64,000 bases of DNA, from the NCBI GenBank assembly GCA_965249215.1, contig CBDFLN010000002.1, forward strand, positions 124,001-188,000, written 5' to 3'. Source of the DNA: G963667675 sp965249215. Its GTDB lineage: Bacteria > Chloroflexota > Dehalococcoidia > Lucifugimonadales > UBA3495. A model generated the notes under the pieces. It saw nothing but the letters and a program-made list of their open reading frames with translations. It had not been told where the DNA came from and made no database searches. The position numbers were made by a program, and so were the translations under genes. This document shows, piece after piece, positions 41,404 through 50,275 of this stretch. How positions within the stretch are numbered: position 1 is the first letter of the stretch; each line of letters opens with the position of its first letter.

Positions 41404-42663
41404 GTGGCCGTCTACTCCGTCAGCCAGGTCACCGGCCACCTTCGGCAAGCCCTGGAAAGCGACCCGCTGCTGGCAGACCTTTGGGTGGTGGGCGAAGTCT
41501 CCAACCTCAGGGTTTCCTCCTCCGGCCACTCCTACTACACGCTAAAGGACGGCCAGGGAGTCCTCAACTGCGTCATGTTCCGGGGCCAGCCCGGCGCAGA
41601 TCTCTTGGCCAACGGGACCGCTGTGTCCGTCCACGGCCGCATCACTTTCTACGAGCCCCGAGGCTCCACCGACTTCATGGTCGACCTGGCGATGCCCCAG
41701 GGCGTCGGTGAGCTTTCCCTGGAGCTGGAGCGCCTGCGCCTCCGCCTGGAAGCCGAAGGACTTTTCGAGGAGTCCCGCAAGCGGCCCTTGCCCGCCTTCC
41801 CCACCGTCGTCGGACTCGTCACCTCACCCACTGGAGCCGTGTTCCACGACATCGAAAACGTGATTAGACGCCGCTACCCCCTGGCCCAGCTGCTCCTCTC
41901 CCCCACGCCGGTCCAGGGAGACGGCGCCGCTCCCCTGATTGCCGCGGCCCTCGACCGGCTGGACCGCGACGGCCGGGCCGACGTGATAATCATCGCCAGG
42001 GGAGGCGGGTCCCTTGAAGACCTCTGGCCCTTCAATGAGGAGGTGGTCGCCCGCGCCATCTACGCCAGCAAGACCCCGGTCGTCAGCGCCGTCGGCCACG
42101 AGACCGACTTCACCATCGCCGATTTCGTTGCCGACCTCAGGGCCCCAACCCCGTCCGCCGCGGCCGAGCTTGTCGTCCCCGGCCAGGACGTTCTGCGGCG
42201 ACAGCTTGCCGAACTGGCCGACCAGTCCAGCCGGGCCGTCGCCTACCTGCTGGAGGGAAAGAAGACCGGGCTTGCCGGCTTGATGCGCCGCCTGGAAACG
42301 GGACTTCCCAGCTTTGACATATGGCGACGGCGGGTCGACGACTTAGGACGGCTTGTCCAGTCCGGTGTCCAGGGCCATCTTCGGCTAGCCGCTTCTTCCC
42401 TGGATGGCCTCACACAGCGCATGAGGGCCCTGGATCCTGCGGCTACCTTGGCCCGCGGGTTCTCCGTGGTCCAGAACCTTTCCTCCGGCCAGGTGGTTAC
42501 CGGCGTAAGCCAGGCGGCCCCAGGCGACCCTCTGTCCATCACCGTGGCCGACGGCGCCATCCCTGCCACAGCCGGCGGCAACGGCGACAAGCCCCGCGAA
42601 AGAGAGGCCAGAAAGAAAAGCAGGCCCCAAGAACGGAAGCAGCTTATGGAACGCCTGCTGTAA
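41404..42663 (+). CDS. xseA: Exodeoxyribonuclease VII large subunit
   Basis: A 419-residue nuclease subunit that degrades single-stranded DNA from both ends. The N-terminal OB-fold (YSVSQVTGHLRQALE; LWVVGEVSNLRVSSSGHSYYTLKD) precedes the catalytic domain with VVGLVTSPTGAVFHDI, IIIARGGGSLEDLWPFNEE and SAVGHETDFTIADFVAD. A helical C-terminal region and a basic tail complete it. The GTG start is four bases after the efp stop. The small subunit gene follows after a 213-base gap. Confidence 0.95.
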   Translation: MAVYSVSQVTGHLRQALESDPLLADLWVVGEVSNLRVSSSGHSYYTLKDGQGVLNCVMFRGQPGADLLANGTAVSVHGRITFYEPRGSTDFMVDLAMPQGVGELSLELERLRLRLEAEGLFEESRKRPLPAFPTVVGLVTSPTGAVFHDIENVIRRRYPLAQLLLSPTPVQGDGAAPLIAAALDRLDRDGRADVIIIARGGGSLEDLWPFNEEVVARAIYASKTPVVSAVGHETDFTIADFVADLRAPTPSAAAELVVPGQDVLRRQLAELADQSSRAVAYLLEGKKTGLAGLMRRLETGLPSFDIWRRRVDDLGRLVQSGVQGHLRLAASSLDGLTQRMRALDPAATLARGFSVVQNLSSGQVVTGVSQAAPGDPLSITVADGAIPATAGGNGDKPREREARKKSRPQERKQLMERLL

Positions 42664-42876
42664 ACAGCCCCTTGCCTCGCACCGGCAAATGTCTCAAAAT
42701 GGCCCGTACGGGCTCACTCTGTTTTACCGGCTCACTCTTGGCAAGGCCCCCGGGCTTGTCAACCTGCCAAGCCGTTGCGTTAACCTTTCCAGAGTCCGCC
42801 GCCCGCCGGCTCACCCGGTCTGGTCTCCGGTGTTCGCGGCGGGTGAACCCGAAAACCAGGGATTGGAGATAATCAC

Positions 42877-43158
42877 TTGAGTCAAGGTTCAGAGCTTCCC
42901 GGAGACGGTCAGACCTCGCCGGTTCCGCCCGTCGACTCCCTGTCCTTCGAGGAGGCGTTCCGGCGTCTCGGCGAGATGGCCGAGTCCCTGGAACAGGGCG
43001 GCCTGACTCTGGCCGAGGCCACCGCCCGTTACCAGGAGGGCATGGAGCTGGTCCTCCGCTGCAACCGACTGCTTAACGAGGCGGAACTCAAGATTTCCAG
43101 CCTTCAGGACGCCCACGCCCCTGCCCAGGACGAGGATATCTGGGACCAAGAGGAATAG
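42877..43158 (+). CDS. xseB: Exodeoxyribonuclease VII small subunit
   Basis: The 93-residue helical hairpin subunit binds the XseA helical region. The core SFEEAFRRLGEMAESLEQGGLTLAEATARYQEGM is diagnostic. It starts with TTG, with GGAGAT upstream, and has a disordered 20-residue leader and acidic tail. The 213 bases between xseA and xseB hold no supported gene; such a gap is unusual in this packed run. Confidence 0.92.
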   Translation: MSQGSELPGDGQTSPVPPVDSLSFEEAFRRLGEMAESLEQGGLTLAEATARYQEGMELVLRCNRLLNEAELKISSLQDAHAPAQDEDIWDQEE

Positions 43159-43162
43159 CTCG

Positions 43163-43816
43163 TTGCGGCTGGACCTGCACGTTCACACCTGTTTCTCCAA
43201 AGACTCCTCCGCTCCCATTGCCTCCGTTGTCCGCCGTTGCCTGCAAGCAGGGCTGGACCTGGTGGCCGTCACCGACCACGACAACATCCGGGGAGCCCTG
43301 GATGTCCGAAATGTTGCTCCCTTCCAGGTCATAATTGGCGAGGAGATCACGTCGGCCGCCGGCGACATAATCGGACTGTTCTTGCAAGAAGCCGTTCCCG
43401 GCGGCCTGCCCCCGGCCAAGACGGCCCAACTGGTCAAAGAACAGGGCGGGCTGGTGGTTGTTCCCCATCCCTTCTGCCGCTTACGGCCCACCGCCCTTGG
43501 CGAACGCGGCCTGCTGGAAGCCCTTCCCTGGGTAGACATGATAGAAGGGTTCAACGGCCACACGGTAATACCCTGGGACAATCACCGGGCCGGGCGGTTC
43601 GCCCTGGAACACGACCTGCCCGTCGTGGCTAGCAGCGACGCCCATTCGGCCCTTGAGCTTGGCCGCACCTACACCGAGGTTCCCGCCGCCGGATTCGACG
43701 CCACCCCCCAGGGCCTGCTCCGGGCCGTCAAGCAGGGGCGCATCAACGGCAAATACCCCAACCCTTTCTTCTACCTGGCTCCAGGCTACGCCAGGCTACG
43801 AAAGGCATTCGCCTAG
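43163..43816 (+). CDS. PHP-domain phosphoesterase
   Basis: A 217-residue metal-dependent phosphoesterase. The four PHP motifs are visible: DLHVHTCFSKD at the N-terminus, TDHDNIRG near residue 36, VVPHPF near residue 94 and SSDAHSALELG near residue 158. Related small PHP proteins hydrolyse nucleoside 3',5'-bisphosphates or histidinol phosphate; the substrate here is unknown. The TTG start is four bases after xseB, and the next gene begins two bases after its stop. Confidence 0.88.
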   Translation: MRLDLHVHTCFSKDSSAPIASVVRRCLQAGLDLVAVTDHDNIRGALDVRNVAPFQVIIGEEITSAAGDIIGLFLQEAVPGGLPPAKTAQLVKEQGGLVVVPHPFCRLRPTALGERGLLEALPWVDMIEGFNGHTVIPWDNHRAGRFALEHDLPVVASSDAHSALELGRTYTEVPAAGFDATPQGLLRAVKQGRINGKYPNPFFYLAPGYARLRKAFA

Positions 43817-43818
43817 CT

Positions 43819-44649
43819 ATGCTCAACGTCGGCTGGCTGTCCACGGGCCGGGGTGAAGGCTCCTTGGGTCTGCTGCGTTTCGTCCAGGACCGCATCCTTG
43901 ACGGCAAGCTCGACGCTCGCATCCAGTTCATCTTCAGCAACCGGGCCCCCGGAGAAACCGAGGGCTCCGACCGGTTTTTTGCCCAGGTCAACGAGTACGG
44001 GCTGCCCCTGGTCAACGTCTCCTCTGCGGCGTTCCGCCGCGGCCGCTCAGGCCCCTTTACGCGGCACAGGGATGAATACGACCGGCAGGTGATGGACTTG
44101 CTCTCGCCTTTCAGTCCCGACATCTGCGTCCTGGCCGGCTACATGCTCATTGTCGGCGGCGCCATGTGCCGCGCGTATCCTCTGCTGAATCTCCACCCCG
44201 CGCTGCCAGACGGACCTATTGGGACATGGCAGGAAGTCGTCTGGAGCTTGATCGAGACCCGGGCCGCGCGCACCGGGGCCATGATTCATCTGGCAACGGA
44301 AGACGTGGACCGGGGTCCCGTGGTGTCCCACTCCATCGTGCCCCTCTCCGGCGGGGCCTTCGCCCCTCTTTGGGAGGACTTGGAGGGGCGCGACCTGCCA
44401 GAGGTTAGGTCCAGGCAGGGCGAGGATTTCCCCCTGTTCCAACTCATACGCCAGGCCGAATACCAGCGGGAGCCTTATCTGCTATTCGAGACCCTGCGCG
44501 CGGTGGCTGATGGCCGGGTGACCCTTGCCGGGGGTAATGTGCTGGACCCGGACGGGCGGCCTCTGCAATTGACCCAGCCTGCGGGCCTATGCCTGGACCC
44601 TGAGATCAGCCTTGCCATGTCCGCCGACGGCGTTGCGCCAATCCAATAG
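43819..44649 (+). CDS. Formyltransferase-like protein (PurN-type fold)
   Basis: The 276-residue protein has the formyl transferase N-terminal fold. LNLHPALPDGPIGTW carries the Asn and His of the catalytic site, and ATEDVDRGPVVS carries the Asp. The start MLNVGWLSTGRGEGSLGLLRFV resembles the PurN phosphate-binding beginning. It is longer than glycinamide ribonucleotide formyltransferase (about 200 residues). An inserted Arg-rich segment (FRRGRSGPFTRHRDEY) and a C-terminal extension suggest a different acceptor. It ends the rightward gene run that started at dprA. Confidence 0.75.
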   Translation: MLNVGWLSTGRGEGSLGLLRFVQDRILDGKLDARIQFIFSNRAPGETEGSDRFFAQVNEYGLPLVNVSSAAFRRGRSGPFTRHRDEYDRQVMDLLSPFSPDICVLAGYMLIVGGAMCRAYPLLNLHPALPDGPIGTWQEVVWSLIETRAARTGAMIHLATEDVDRGPVVSHSIVPLSGGAFAPLWEDLEGRDLPEVRSRQGEDFPLFQLIRQAEYQREPYLLFETLRAVADGRVTLAGGNVLDPDGRPLQLTQPAGLCLDPEISLAMSADGVAPIQ

Positions 44650-44736
44650 CTGGTCCAGGCCTGGGCCCCAGTCCCTTACCCCTGCGCTGAGTAGTCACTC
44701 AAAAAATCAAGAACAAGGTCAAGCGCTCGAGCGCTG

Positions 44737-44961
44737 CTAAGGAAACAATTGCTCCCCGGTGTCTGCGTCGATGACCGTGATCGCCCCCACCGGGCATGCC
44801 CCCGCCGCCTCCAGCGCCGCCTCACCGCTGGCCGAGTCTTCGTCGATCACTTCCGACTTGCGGGCGGCGTTGAGCTTGAACACCTCGCCCGCAATGACAA
44901 CGCACATCGCGTTTCCCACACACAGGTCTGGGTTTACCCTAGCCTTAATCTTTCCCGTCAT
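44737..44961 (-). CDS. Single-cluster [3Fe-4S]-type ferredoxin
   Basis: A 74-residue ferredoxin with three cluster cysteines: C14 and C20 in CVGNAMC and C56 in ACPVGAI. The second position of the usual CxxC is occupied by Asn-Ala, which is characteristic of the [3Fe-4S] ferredoxins that serve cytochromes P450 and similar oxygenases. No oxygenase gene is near. It lies 150 bases downstream of clpX on the same strand and is convergent with the formyltransferase-like gene. Confidence 0.85.
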   Translation of the reverse strand: MTGKIKARVNPDLCVGNAMCVVIAGEVFKLNAARKSEVIDEDSASGEAALEAAGACPVGAITVIDADTGEQLFP

Positions 44962-45111
44962 ATACCCGTCTCCCGCCGTGCTGGGCCTCGCGGCCCGCGG
45001 AGGGAAGATATCCTGGTGGATTGGAGGCGGTTCGGCGGCCTGGGTCGTTACGTGAGAAGTCGAAGCCCGGCCATCCTGCGACCTACTATGAGACGCCTTG
45101 GCGGCAACGCG

Positions 45112-46407
45112 CTAGGCGGTCTTCTGTACCGGTCCCAGGGCAATGTTCAGGGTCTTTCCCGACTTGGCAACCAGTTTGGGATGACTCTTTCCTTCGATTG
45201 CGTCCCGGTCAACGATGCACCGGGCAACGTCCGGCAGCGACGGCATATCGTACATAACGTCCAACAGGGCCTCTTCGATGACGTACCGCAGGCAGCGTCC
45301 GCCGGTGGGGTGCGCCAATGCCCTCTCCGATGCGGCTTCCAAAGCGTCGTGGGTAAACTCCAGTTCCACGCCGTCAATGCTGAACAACTGCTGGTATTGC
45401 TTGACCAGAGCGTTCTTAGGCTCGGTCAGTACCCGCATCAGAGATTCCTTGTCCAATGGCTCCAGTGCTACTGTCACCGGCAACCGGCCGACTATCTCCG
45501 TTATGAACCCGAAGTCCAACAGGTCCTCGGGGGTCACGTGGTTTAGATTGCTTCCCGTGGGCTCGTCCTTCGTTCGGGTTTCCGCCAGGAATCCCAGCCG
45601 GGGATTCCCCGACGCCAACCGCCGGGACACGATCTCTTCCAAGCCATCGAAGGACCCGCCGCAAATGAACAGGATGTTCCGGGTGTTGATTTGCAGGAAC
45701 TCCTGGTGAGGGTGTTTGCGTCCGCCCTGCGGCGGCACGTTGGCGATGCAGCCCTCGATTATCTTCAGCAGTTCCTGCTGTACGCCTTCCCCCGAAACGT
45801 CCCGCGTTATGGAGCGGTTGGCCCCCTCTTTACGGGCCAGCTTGTCCAGTTCGTCAATGTATATGATGCCGTGCTCGGCCCTCGCTACGTCCCAGTCCGC
45901 TGCCTGAATCAGCCGCAGCAGTATGTTCTCCACGTCTTCCCCGACGTATCCCGACTCGGTCAACGACGTGGCGTCGCAAATTGCGAACGGAACGTCCAGG
46001 GTACGGGCCAGTGTTTCGGCCAGCAGGGTCTTGCCGCAGCCACTGGGGCCCATCAGCAGGATGTTGGTCTTCTGGACTTCCACATCCTTGCCGTTCAGGT
46101 CGGTCCAGACTCGCTTGAAGTGGTTGTATACGGCCACGCTCAAGATCTTCTTGGCCCGTTCCTGGGATACCACGTAGGTGTCCAAGTTGGCGTATATGTC
46201 CCGTGGCACCAGGGGGCCCCGGGGCTTGGGTGACTCGTCTTGCCCGGAGGTCTCTTCGTTAACCAGGTGGGCGAACACACGCACACAGTCGTAGCACACC
46301 GTAGTCTTGGCCTGACCCGCTACGATCATTTCCGTGCGCGCCCGGGATTTCTCGCAGAACGAACAACGGCTGGGCCTGGAGCCTCTGGTTGCGTTAGCCA
46401 CACTCAC
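45112..46407 (-). CDS. clpX: ATP-dependent Clp protease ATPase subunit ClpX
   Basis: The 431-residue AAA+ unfoldase feeds substrates to ClpP. The N-terminal zinc-binding domain has C15, C18, C38 and C41. Walker A GPSGCGKT is at 120-127, Walker B is IIYIDELDKL, and the ClpP-binding loop reads RLGF. The sensor 2 region is GGRCLRYVIEEAL instead of the common GARGLRSI, but the arginine is kept. It lies 34 bases downstream of clpP and is the third gene of a tig-clpP-clpX operon. Confidence 0.96.
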   Translation of the reverse strand: MSVANATRGSRPSRCSFCEKSRARTEMIVAGQAKTTVCYDCVRVFAHLVNEETSGQDESPKPRGPLVPRDIYANLDTYVVSQERAKKILSVAVYNHFKRVWTDLNGKDVEVQKTNILLMGPSGCGKTLLAETLARTLDVPFAICDATSLTESGYVGEDVENILLRLIQAADWDVARAEHGIIYIDELDKLARKEGANRSITRDVSGEGVQQELLKIIEGCIANVPPQGGRKHPHQEFLQINTRNILFICGGSFDGLEEIVSRRLASGNPRLGFLAETRTKDEPTGSNLNHVTPEDLLDFGFITEIVGRLPVTVALEPLDKESLMRVLTEPKNALVKQYQQLFSIDGVELEFTHDALEAASERALAHPTGGRCLRYVIEEALLDVMYDMPSLPDVARCIVDRDAIEGKSHPKLVAKSGKTLNIALGPVQKTA

Positions 46408-46441
46408 CCTCCAATCCGGCTCGTTGGGCCGACGAGCTTAC

Positions 46442-47095
46442 CTAACTTTCGCTCTTGGCCGTCGAGTCTGTCTTCGGTTTTGTCCCCAGGATTTCGTCCA
46501 CCAGAGAGTATTCCACCCCTTGCTCCGCGGTCAGGTAAAAGTCCCGGTCCGTATCTCGGGCAATCTTGTCATAGGATTGCCCGGTGTTCTCGGCCAGTAT
46601 GTTCCGGATTTTATCCTGTAGCCGGAGGATTTCCCTGGCTGCTATCTCGATGTCGCTGGCCTGGCCCTGCGCGCCGCCCATCGGCTGGTGCATGTGGATG
46701 GTCGAGTTGGGAAGGGCATATCTCTTGCCGTGCTTCCCGCCTGCAAGCAGAACCGTCGACATGCTGGCCGTCATGCCCAGACAGATGGTCGACACGTCGC
46801 AGTTGATTAACCGCATCGTGTCGTATATCGCCAGGCCGGCGCTGATGACGCCCCCGGGGCTGTTGATGTACAGGTTGATTCCCTTGTCCGGGTCTTCCCT
46901 CTCCAGATACAGAAGCTGGGCGATGATCGTGTTGGCCACGTGGTCGTTTATGGGCGTGCCCAGAAACACTATCCGTTCTTTCAACAACAATGAATAGATG
47001 TCAAAGGCCCGCTCACCGCGGGGGCTCGTTTCGATGACCATGGGTATGATGCTTTGCGGTAGGTAAAGCGGTGAATCGTGCGGGTTACTCTGCAT
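46442..47095 (-). CDS. clpP: ATP-dependent Clp protease proteolytic subunit ClpP
   Basis: The 217-residue serine protease forms the tetradecameric chamber used with ClpX. Catalytic residues are S111 (GMTASMSTVLL), H136 (HMHQPMGG) and the Asp of the DTDRDF stretch at 181-186. The start at 47095 has AAGGAG upstream, and its leader IPMVIETSPRGERAFDIYS is typical. Longer readings into the tig gene are not supported. The start overlaps the tig stop by 11 bases. Confidence 0.96.
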   Translation of the reverse strand: MQSNPHDSPLYLPQSIIPMVIETSPRGERAFDIYSLLLKERIVFLGTPINDHVANTIIAQLLYLEREDPDKGINLYINSPGGVISAGLAIYDTMRLINCDVSTICLGMTASMSTVLLAGGKHGKRYALPNSTIHMHQPMGGAQGQASDIEIAAREILRLQDKIRNILAENTGQSYDKIARDTDRDFYLTAEQGVEYSLVDEILGTKPKTDSTAKSES

Positions 47096-48497
47096 TGGGG
47101 CCTGCTCCTTCCTTTGATTCCTCTGATGATTCGTCCGATTCTTCGGTTGCTTCGGCGGCCGATGCCGTTTCCTGTTCCGCGGTCTGGCTGTCGTCGCCGC
47201 CCTCGTCGGCGTCTTCTCCCTGGATGAGCTCCGCCAGGCGACCCATAACCTTGCGGTTGAGCAGGTTCGACCTGATGGATTCCTGTGCATTCGACGAACC
47301 CAGTATCCGCCGCATCTGGTCTTGGGCGTCGCCCGCGTCCTTCAGCATCGAGGCGATTTCCGCCTGCACCTCGTCCGGCTCTATCTCTATGCCCTGGTCT
47401 TGGGCCAGTTTCCTGACGACCAGGAAATTGTTTAGCTGCCGTTCCGCCTGCGGCTCGAGTTCCTTCCGCCACTCTTCCTTGCTCTTTCCCAGGTGGCTCA
47501 AATAGGTGTCCATGTCCAGCCGCCGTTCCTGTACCGCCCGCTCTTGCTCGTCGTACAGTCTGTTGGTTTCCCGCTGGTAAATCAGGTCAGACGCCTGGAT
47601 AGTAGAGATTTTCAACAATTCTTCCAGCCCTTCCTGTTCCAAGCGCCGAGCCGCAGCGTTCTCTGCCGCCTCGGTTAGCTGTTGCCGCACGTAATCGGTT
47701 AACGCCTCCATGCTCTCGTAGCCGTCTCTAATTCCCTTGGCGAATTCGTCATCCAGTTCCGGCAGCGTCTTGGCCTTGACAGAAAGAAGCGCCACCTTTA
47801 GGTGGCACTCTCCTCCTGCGAATTGCTCCTGGGTATGGTCTTCGGGGACGGTCAGCGTGAACTCCTTCTCCTGCCCCTCAGCCATTCCCTCCAGGTATAC
47901 CGAGAAGCCGGGAATCGGCAGCGGATTGTCCAACTGGGGAATGAAGTCTATGTTCTCGTCCCGGATGACCTCCTCCCCGATTATGGTCCCCGTGACGTCC
48001 AGGCTCAGAAGGTCTCCGAATTGCGCCGGGCGATCTACCGGCTCCCAGGGCGCCGACTCGTAGCGCAGTTGCTCGATTACCTCGTCTACCTGCTTGTCGG
48101 CTACCTCTACTGGCTCGCGCTCTACTTTGATAGAACGCAGGTCCCCCAGTTCCACCATAGGCTCCAGTGTCACTACCGCTTTGAACGACACCGGCTCGAT
48201 GTCCAAGACCTCAAGGTCGGGCTCCATGAAGGCTTGCAGGTTTTCCTGCTTCAATATCTGGTCCAGGGTCTCGGGCACCATGAATTCCAAGGCTTCTTGC
48301 ACCAACGCAGTGCGGCCTACCTGGCTTTCTACTATCGACCGGGGGGCCTTGCCGCGGCGGAAACCAGGGATGTTGATCCTGGAGACGATGCGCCGATAAG
48401 ACCGGGTGATGAAAGGTTCTTCGTCCTCCGGCGCCAATTCCACCTTCAGGACGATCTCCGTCGGACTGTCCGACTCTTTGGTGATGTTCACCGACAA
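47085..48497 (-). CDS. tig: Trigger factor
   Basis: A 470-residue ribosome-associated chaperone and prolyl isomerase. The N-terminal ribosome-binding domain contains the signature INIPGFRRGKAPRSIVE near residue 45. The PPIase domain spans about 155-240 (AQFGDLLSLDVTG; PGFSVYLEGMAEGQEKEFTL), followed by the helical C-terminal domain. The last 35 residues are Glu/Ser/Asp-rich. It is the first gene of tig-clpP-clpX. A minus-strand TATACT lies about 100 bases upstream, without a convincing -35 element. Confidence 0.95.
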   Translation of the reverse strand: MSVNITKESDSPTEIVLKVELAPEDEEPFITRSYRRIVSRINIPGFRRGKAPRSIVESQVGRTALVQEALEFMVPETLDQILKQENLQAFMEPDLEVLDIEPVSFKAVVTLEPMVELGDLRSIKVEREPVEVADKQVDEVIEQLRYESAPWEPVDRPAQFGDLLSLDVTGTIIGEEVIRDENIDFIPQLDNPLPIPGFSVYLEGMAEGQEKEFTLTVPEDHTQEQFAGGECHLKVALLSVKAKTLPELDDEFAKGIRDGYESMEALTDYVRQQLTEAAENAAARRLEQEGLEELLKISTIQASDLIYQRETNRLYDEQERAVQERRLDMDTYLSHLGKSKEEWRKELEPQAERQLNNFLVVRKLAQDQGIEIEPDEVQAEIASMLKDAGDAQDQMRRILGSSNAQESIRSNLLNRKVMGRLAELIQGEDADEGGDDSQTAEQETASAAEATEESDESSEESKEGAGPNAE

Positions 48498-48764
48498 CCT
48501 TCCATTTGGGTTTGGGCCGGTTGGATTTGGGATAAATGCTGGTTGCTCATTTAGACGGCAGGCCAGATTGCCAAGTGCTCGGTTGGGACGGTTTCAAGTA
48601 TAACATAGTCGCCAGACGGTTGAAACAATCTTCCTTCCTAGCTGCATCACCTCATATAACCTCGGTCCCCGGACTGCCATGTCGCGACTCGATGCCTACG
48701 AGTAACTAAAGGACCAAATTTGGTTGAAAAACAGGAATATATCTAAAAACGGTTTAAAAAAACG

Positions 48765-48794
48765 TTGACATTTAGGAGCCGCGGTTGTTATTTT
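48765..48794 (+). promoter_or_regulatory. Candidate extended -10 promoter upstream of rsmH
   Basis: A perfect TTGACA (48765-48770) and TATTTT (48789-48794) preceded by TG one base before are 18 bases apart. An A/T-rich tract at 48715-48764 could act as an UP element. Transcription would run toward rsmH with a leader of about 360 bases. I recognised no gene or known RNA in 48795-49159, and no mraZ. Confidence 0.5.
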
Positions 48795-49159
48795 GGGGTT
48801 CATGGAAGTGTGGAGGGGGCGACGGGCGTAGTCCTCTGGTTCTCCATAGCGTCGCTTCTGGGTCAATGCCCAAGCGTCATTGTCCGTTCCACTCTTTCCT
48901 GGCCGCCCTGCCGGTTGGCGATTGGGCCGGCCCAAGGGCTCACCAGGCGAGGCCGTATTCTAATAAAAAGGGGCTTTGTTCAAGAGTTTTACCAGCGTGG
49001 CGCCGGGCGATTGTCCCAATCCAGTCCATACCCGGCCCTCCGATAAAGGTGACTTTTTACAGGACAATACGTCCTTATTGAGGAGTACAGTGAGCCGCCA
49101 CGGCTTTAAACACGACGATCTGGGTGAACGGCGCCGCGAGAGCGCGGCGGTAGGTTGTC

Positions 49160-50116
49160 ATGGCGACAGAGGGCTGGGAACCCGAGATGGACTCGCCGGC
49201 GCTTCATCTTCCGGTGTTGGCGGTGGAGGCGCTCCGGCAGCTCGACCCGCGTCGGGACGGTGTATACCTGGACGCCACCTTGGGAGATGGCGGACACGCC
49301 TCGGCGATTCTCGAAAGCTCCTCGCCGACCGGCAGGGTCTTCGGCATCGACTTGGACCCGCGCACTCTGGCCCATGCCAGGCAGCGTCTCAGCCCCTACG
49401 GCCGGCGCTTCGACTGTGTTCAGGGCAACTACGCCGATATGTTGGCTCTGGCCCAAGCCCACGGCCTTGCCCGGGTCGACGGCCTGATCATGGACCTGGG
49501 ATTTTCCGCCCGGCAGGTGCAACAACCGGGCTACGGCTTCAGCTTTCGTTTGGACGAACCGTTGGACATGCGCTTCGACCCGGCTTCGTCGTTAACCGCA
49601 GATCACGTCGTCAACACATTTTCCGAGAGGGACCTGGCTCAGTTGATTTTCCAATACGGCCAGGAGCCCCGCTCCAGGGCGGTTGCCAGGGCTGTGGTCC
49701 GCAGCCGGCCCATCAGCTCCACGGGCAGTTTGGCCGAACTGGTCGCCGCTGTTGTGGGGCCCAAACGGGGCCGCAGGTTGCATCCAGCCACACGCACCTT
49801 TCAAGCCTTGCGTATTGCTGTGAACGACGAACTGGGCAACCTGCAATCGGGACTCGACTCAGCGATCGGGTTGCTGTCCCCCGGCGCTGCTTTCGTGGTC
49901 ATCAGCTATCACAGTCTCGAAGACCGGATGGTGAAAAACTTCATAGCCAGGGAGCGGGTCGGCTGCATCTGCCCTCCCGGTATTCCGGAGTGCCGCTGCG
50001 GCCATCAACCAACGCTGCGCCAGGACAACCGGCGCATCATTCGGCCCTCCGACGCGGAAATCGCCTCCAATCCCAGGAGCCGCAGCGCCCGTATGCGCGT
50101 TGCTCGGCGGTTGTGA
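49160..50116 (+). CDS. rsmH: 16S rRNA (cytosine1402-N4)-methyltransferase RsmH
   Basis: The 318-residue enzyme (MraW) methylates C1402 in the ribosomal decoding site. It has LHLPVLAVEALRQL near the start, then the SAM-binding YLDATLGDGGHASAIL and GRVFGIDLD. Further motifs are PLDMRFD, HPATRTFQALRIAVNDEL and ISYHSLEDRMVKNF. Four cysteines (CICPPGIPECRC) form the usual metal-knuckle-like loop. It heads the remnant division cluster and is followed, 159 bases later, by ftsA. No mraZ precedes it and no ftsL or ftsI follows it. Confidence 0.95.
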   Translation: MATEGWEPEMDSPALHLPVLAVEALRQLDPRRDGVYLDATLGDGGHASAILESSSPTGRVFGIDLDPRTLAHARQRLSPYGRRFDCVQGNYADMLALAQAHGLARVDGLIMDLGFSARQVQQPGYGFSFRLDEPLDMRFDPASSLTADHVVNTFSERDLAQLIFQYGQEPRSRAVARAVVRSRPISSTGSLAELVAAVVGPKRGRRLHPATRTFQALRIAVNDELGNLQSGLDSAIGLLSPGAAFVVISYHSLEDRMVKNFIARERVGCICPPGIPECRCGHQPTLRQDNRRIIRPSDAEIASNPRSRSARMRVARRL

Positions 50117-50275
50117 GTGAGCCGGATGCCGAGTCCGTACTCGACCAAGAAACCCGGCAAGAATCAACGTTAAATTCAATGAAGACTAGGGCCGCGGCCG
50201 TCTGATTGACTTGCCGTGAAGCGAGCATCGTACAAAATCCGATGACACAAAATCCAGTGAAAGGATGGTGGACCC

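Noticed and set aside
42664..42876. Small gene between xseA and xseB
   Set aside because: A 63-codon frame exists there, but it has no binding site or recognisable features and overlaps the xseB start.
47096..47290. Longer ClpP starting inside tig
   Set aside because: The extra residues are a basic, low-complexity shadow of the tig 3' end. The ATG at 47095 has a good binding site and the normal ClpP leader.
48795..49159. mraZ or a structured RNA upstream of rsmH
   Set aside because: No frame here matches MraZ, only one GTGGAG-like motif is present rather than a tandem set, and no known RNA signature such as RNase P was seen.
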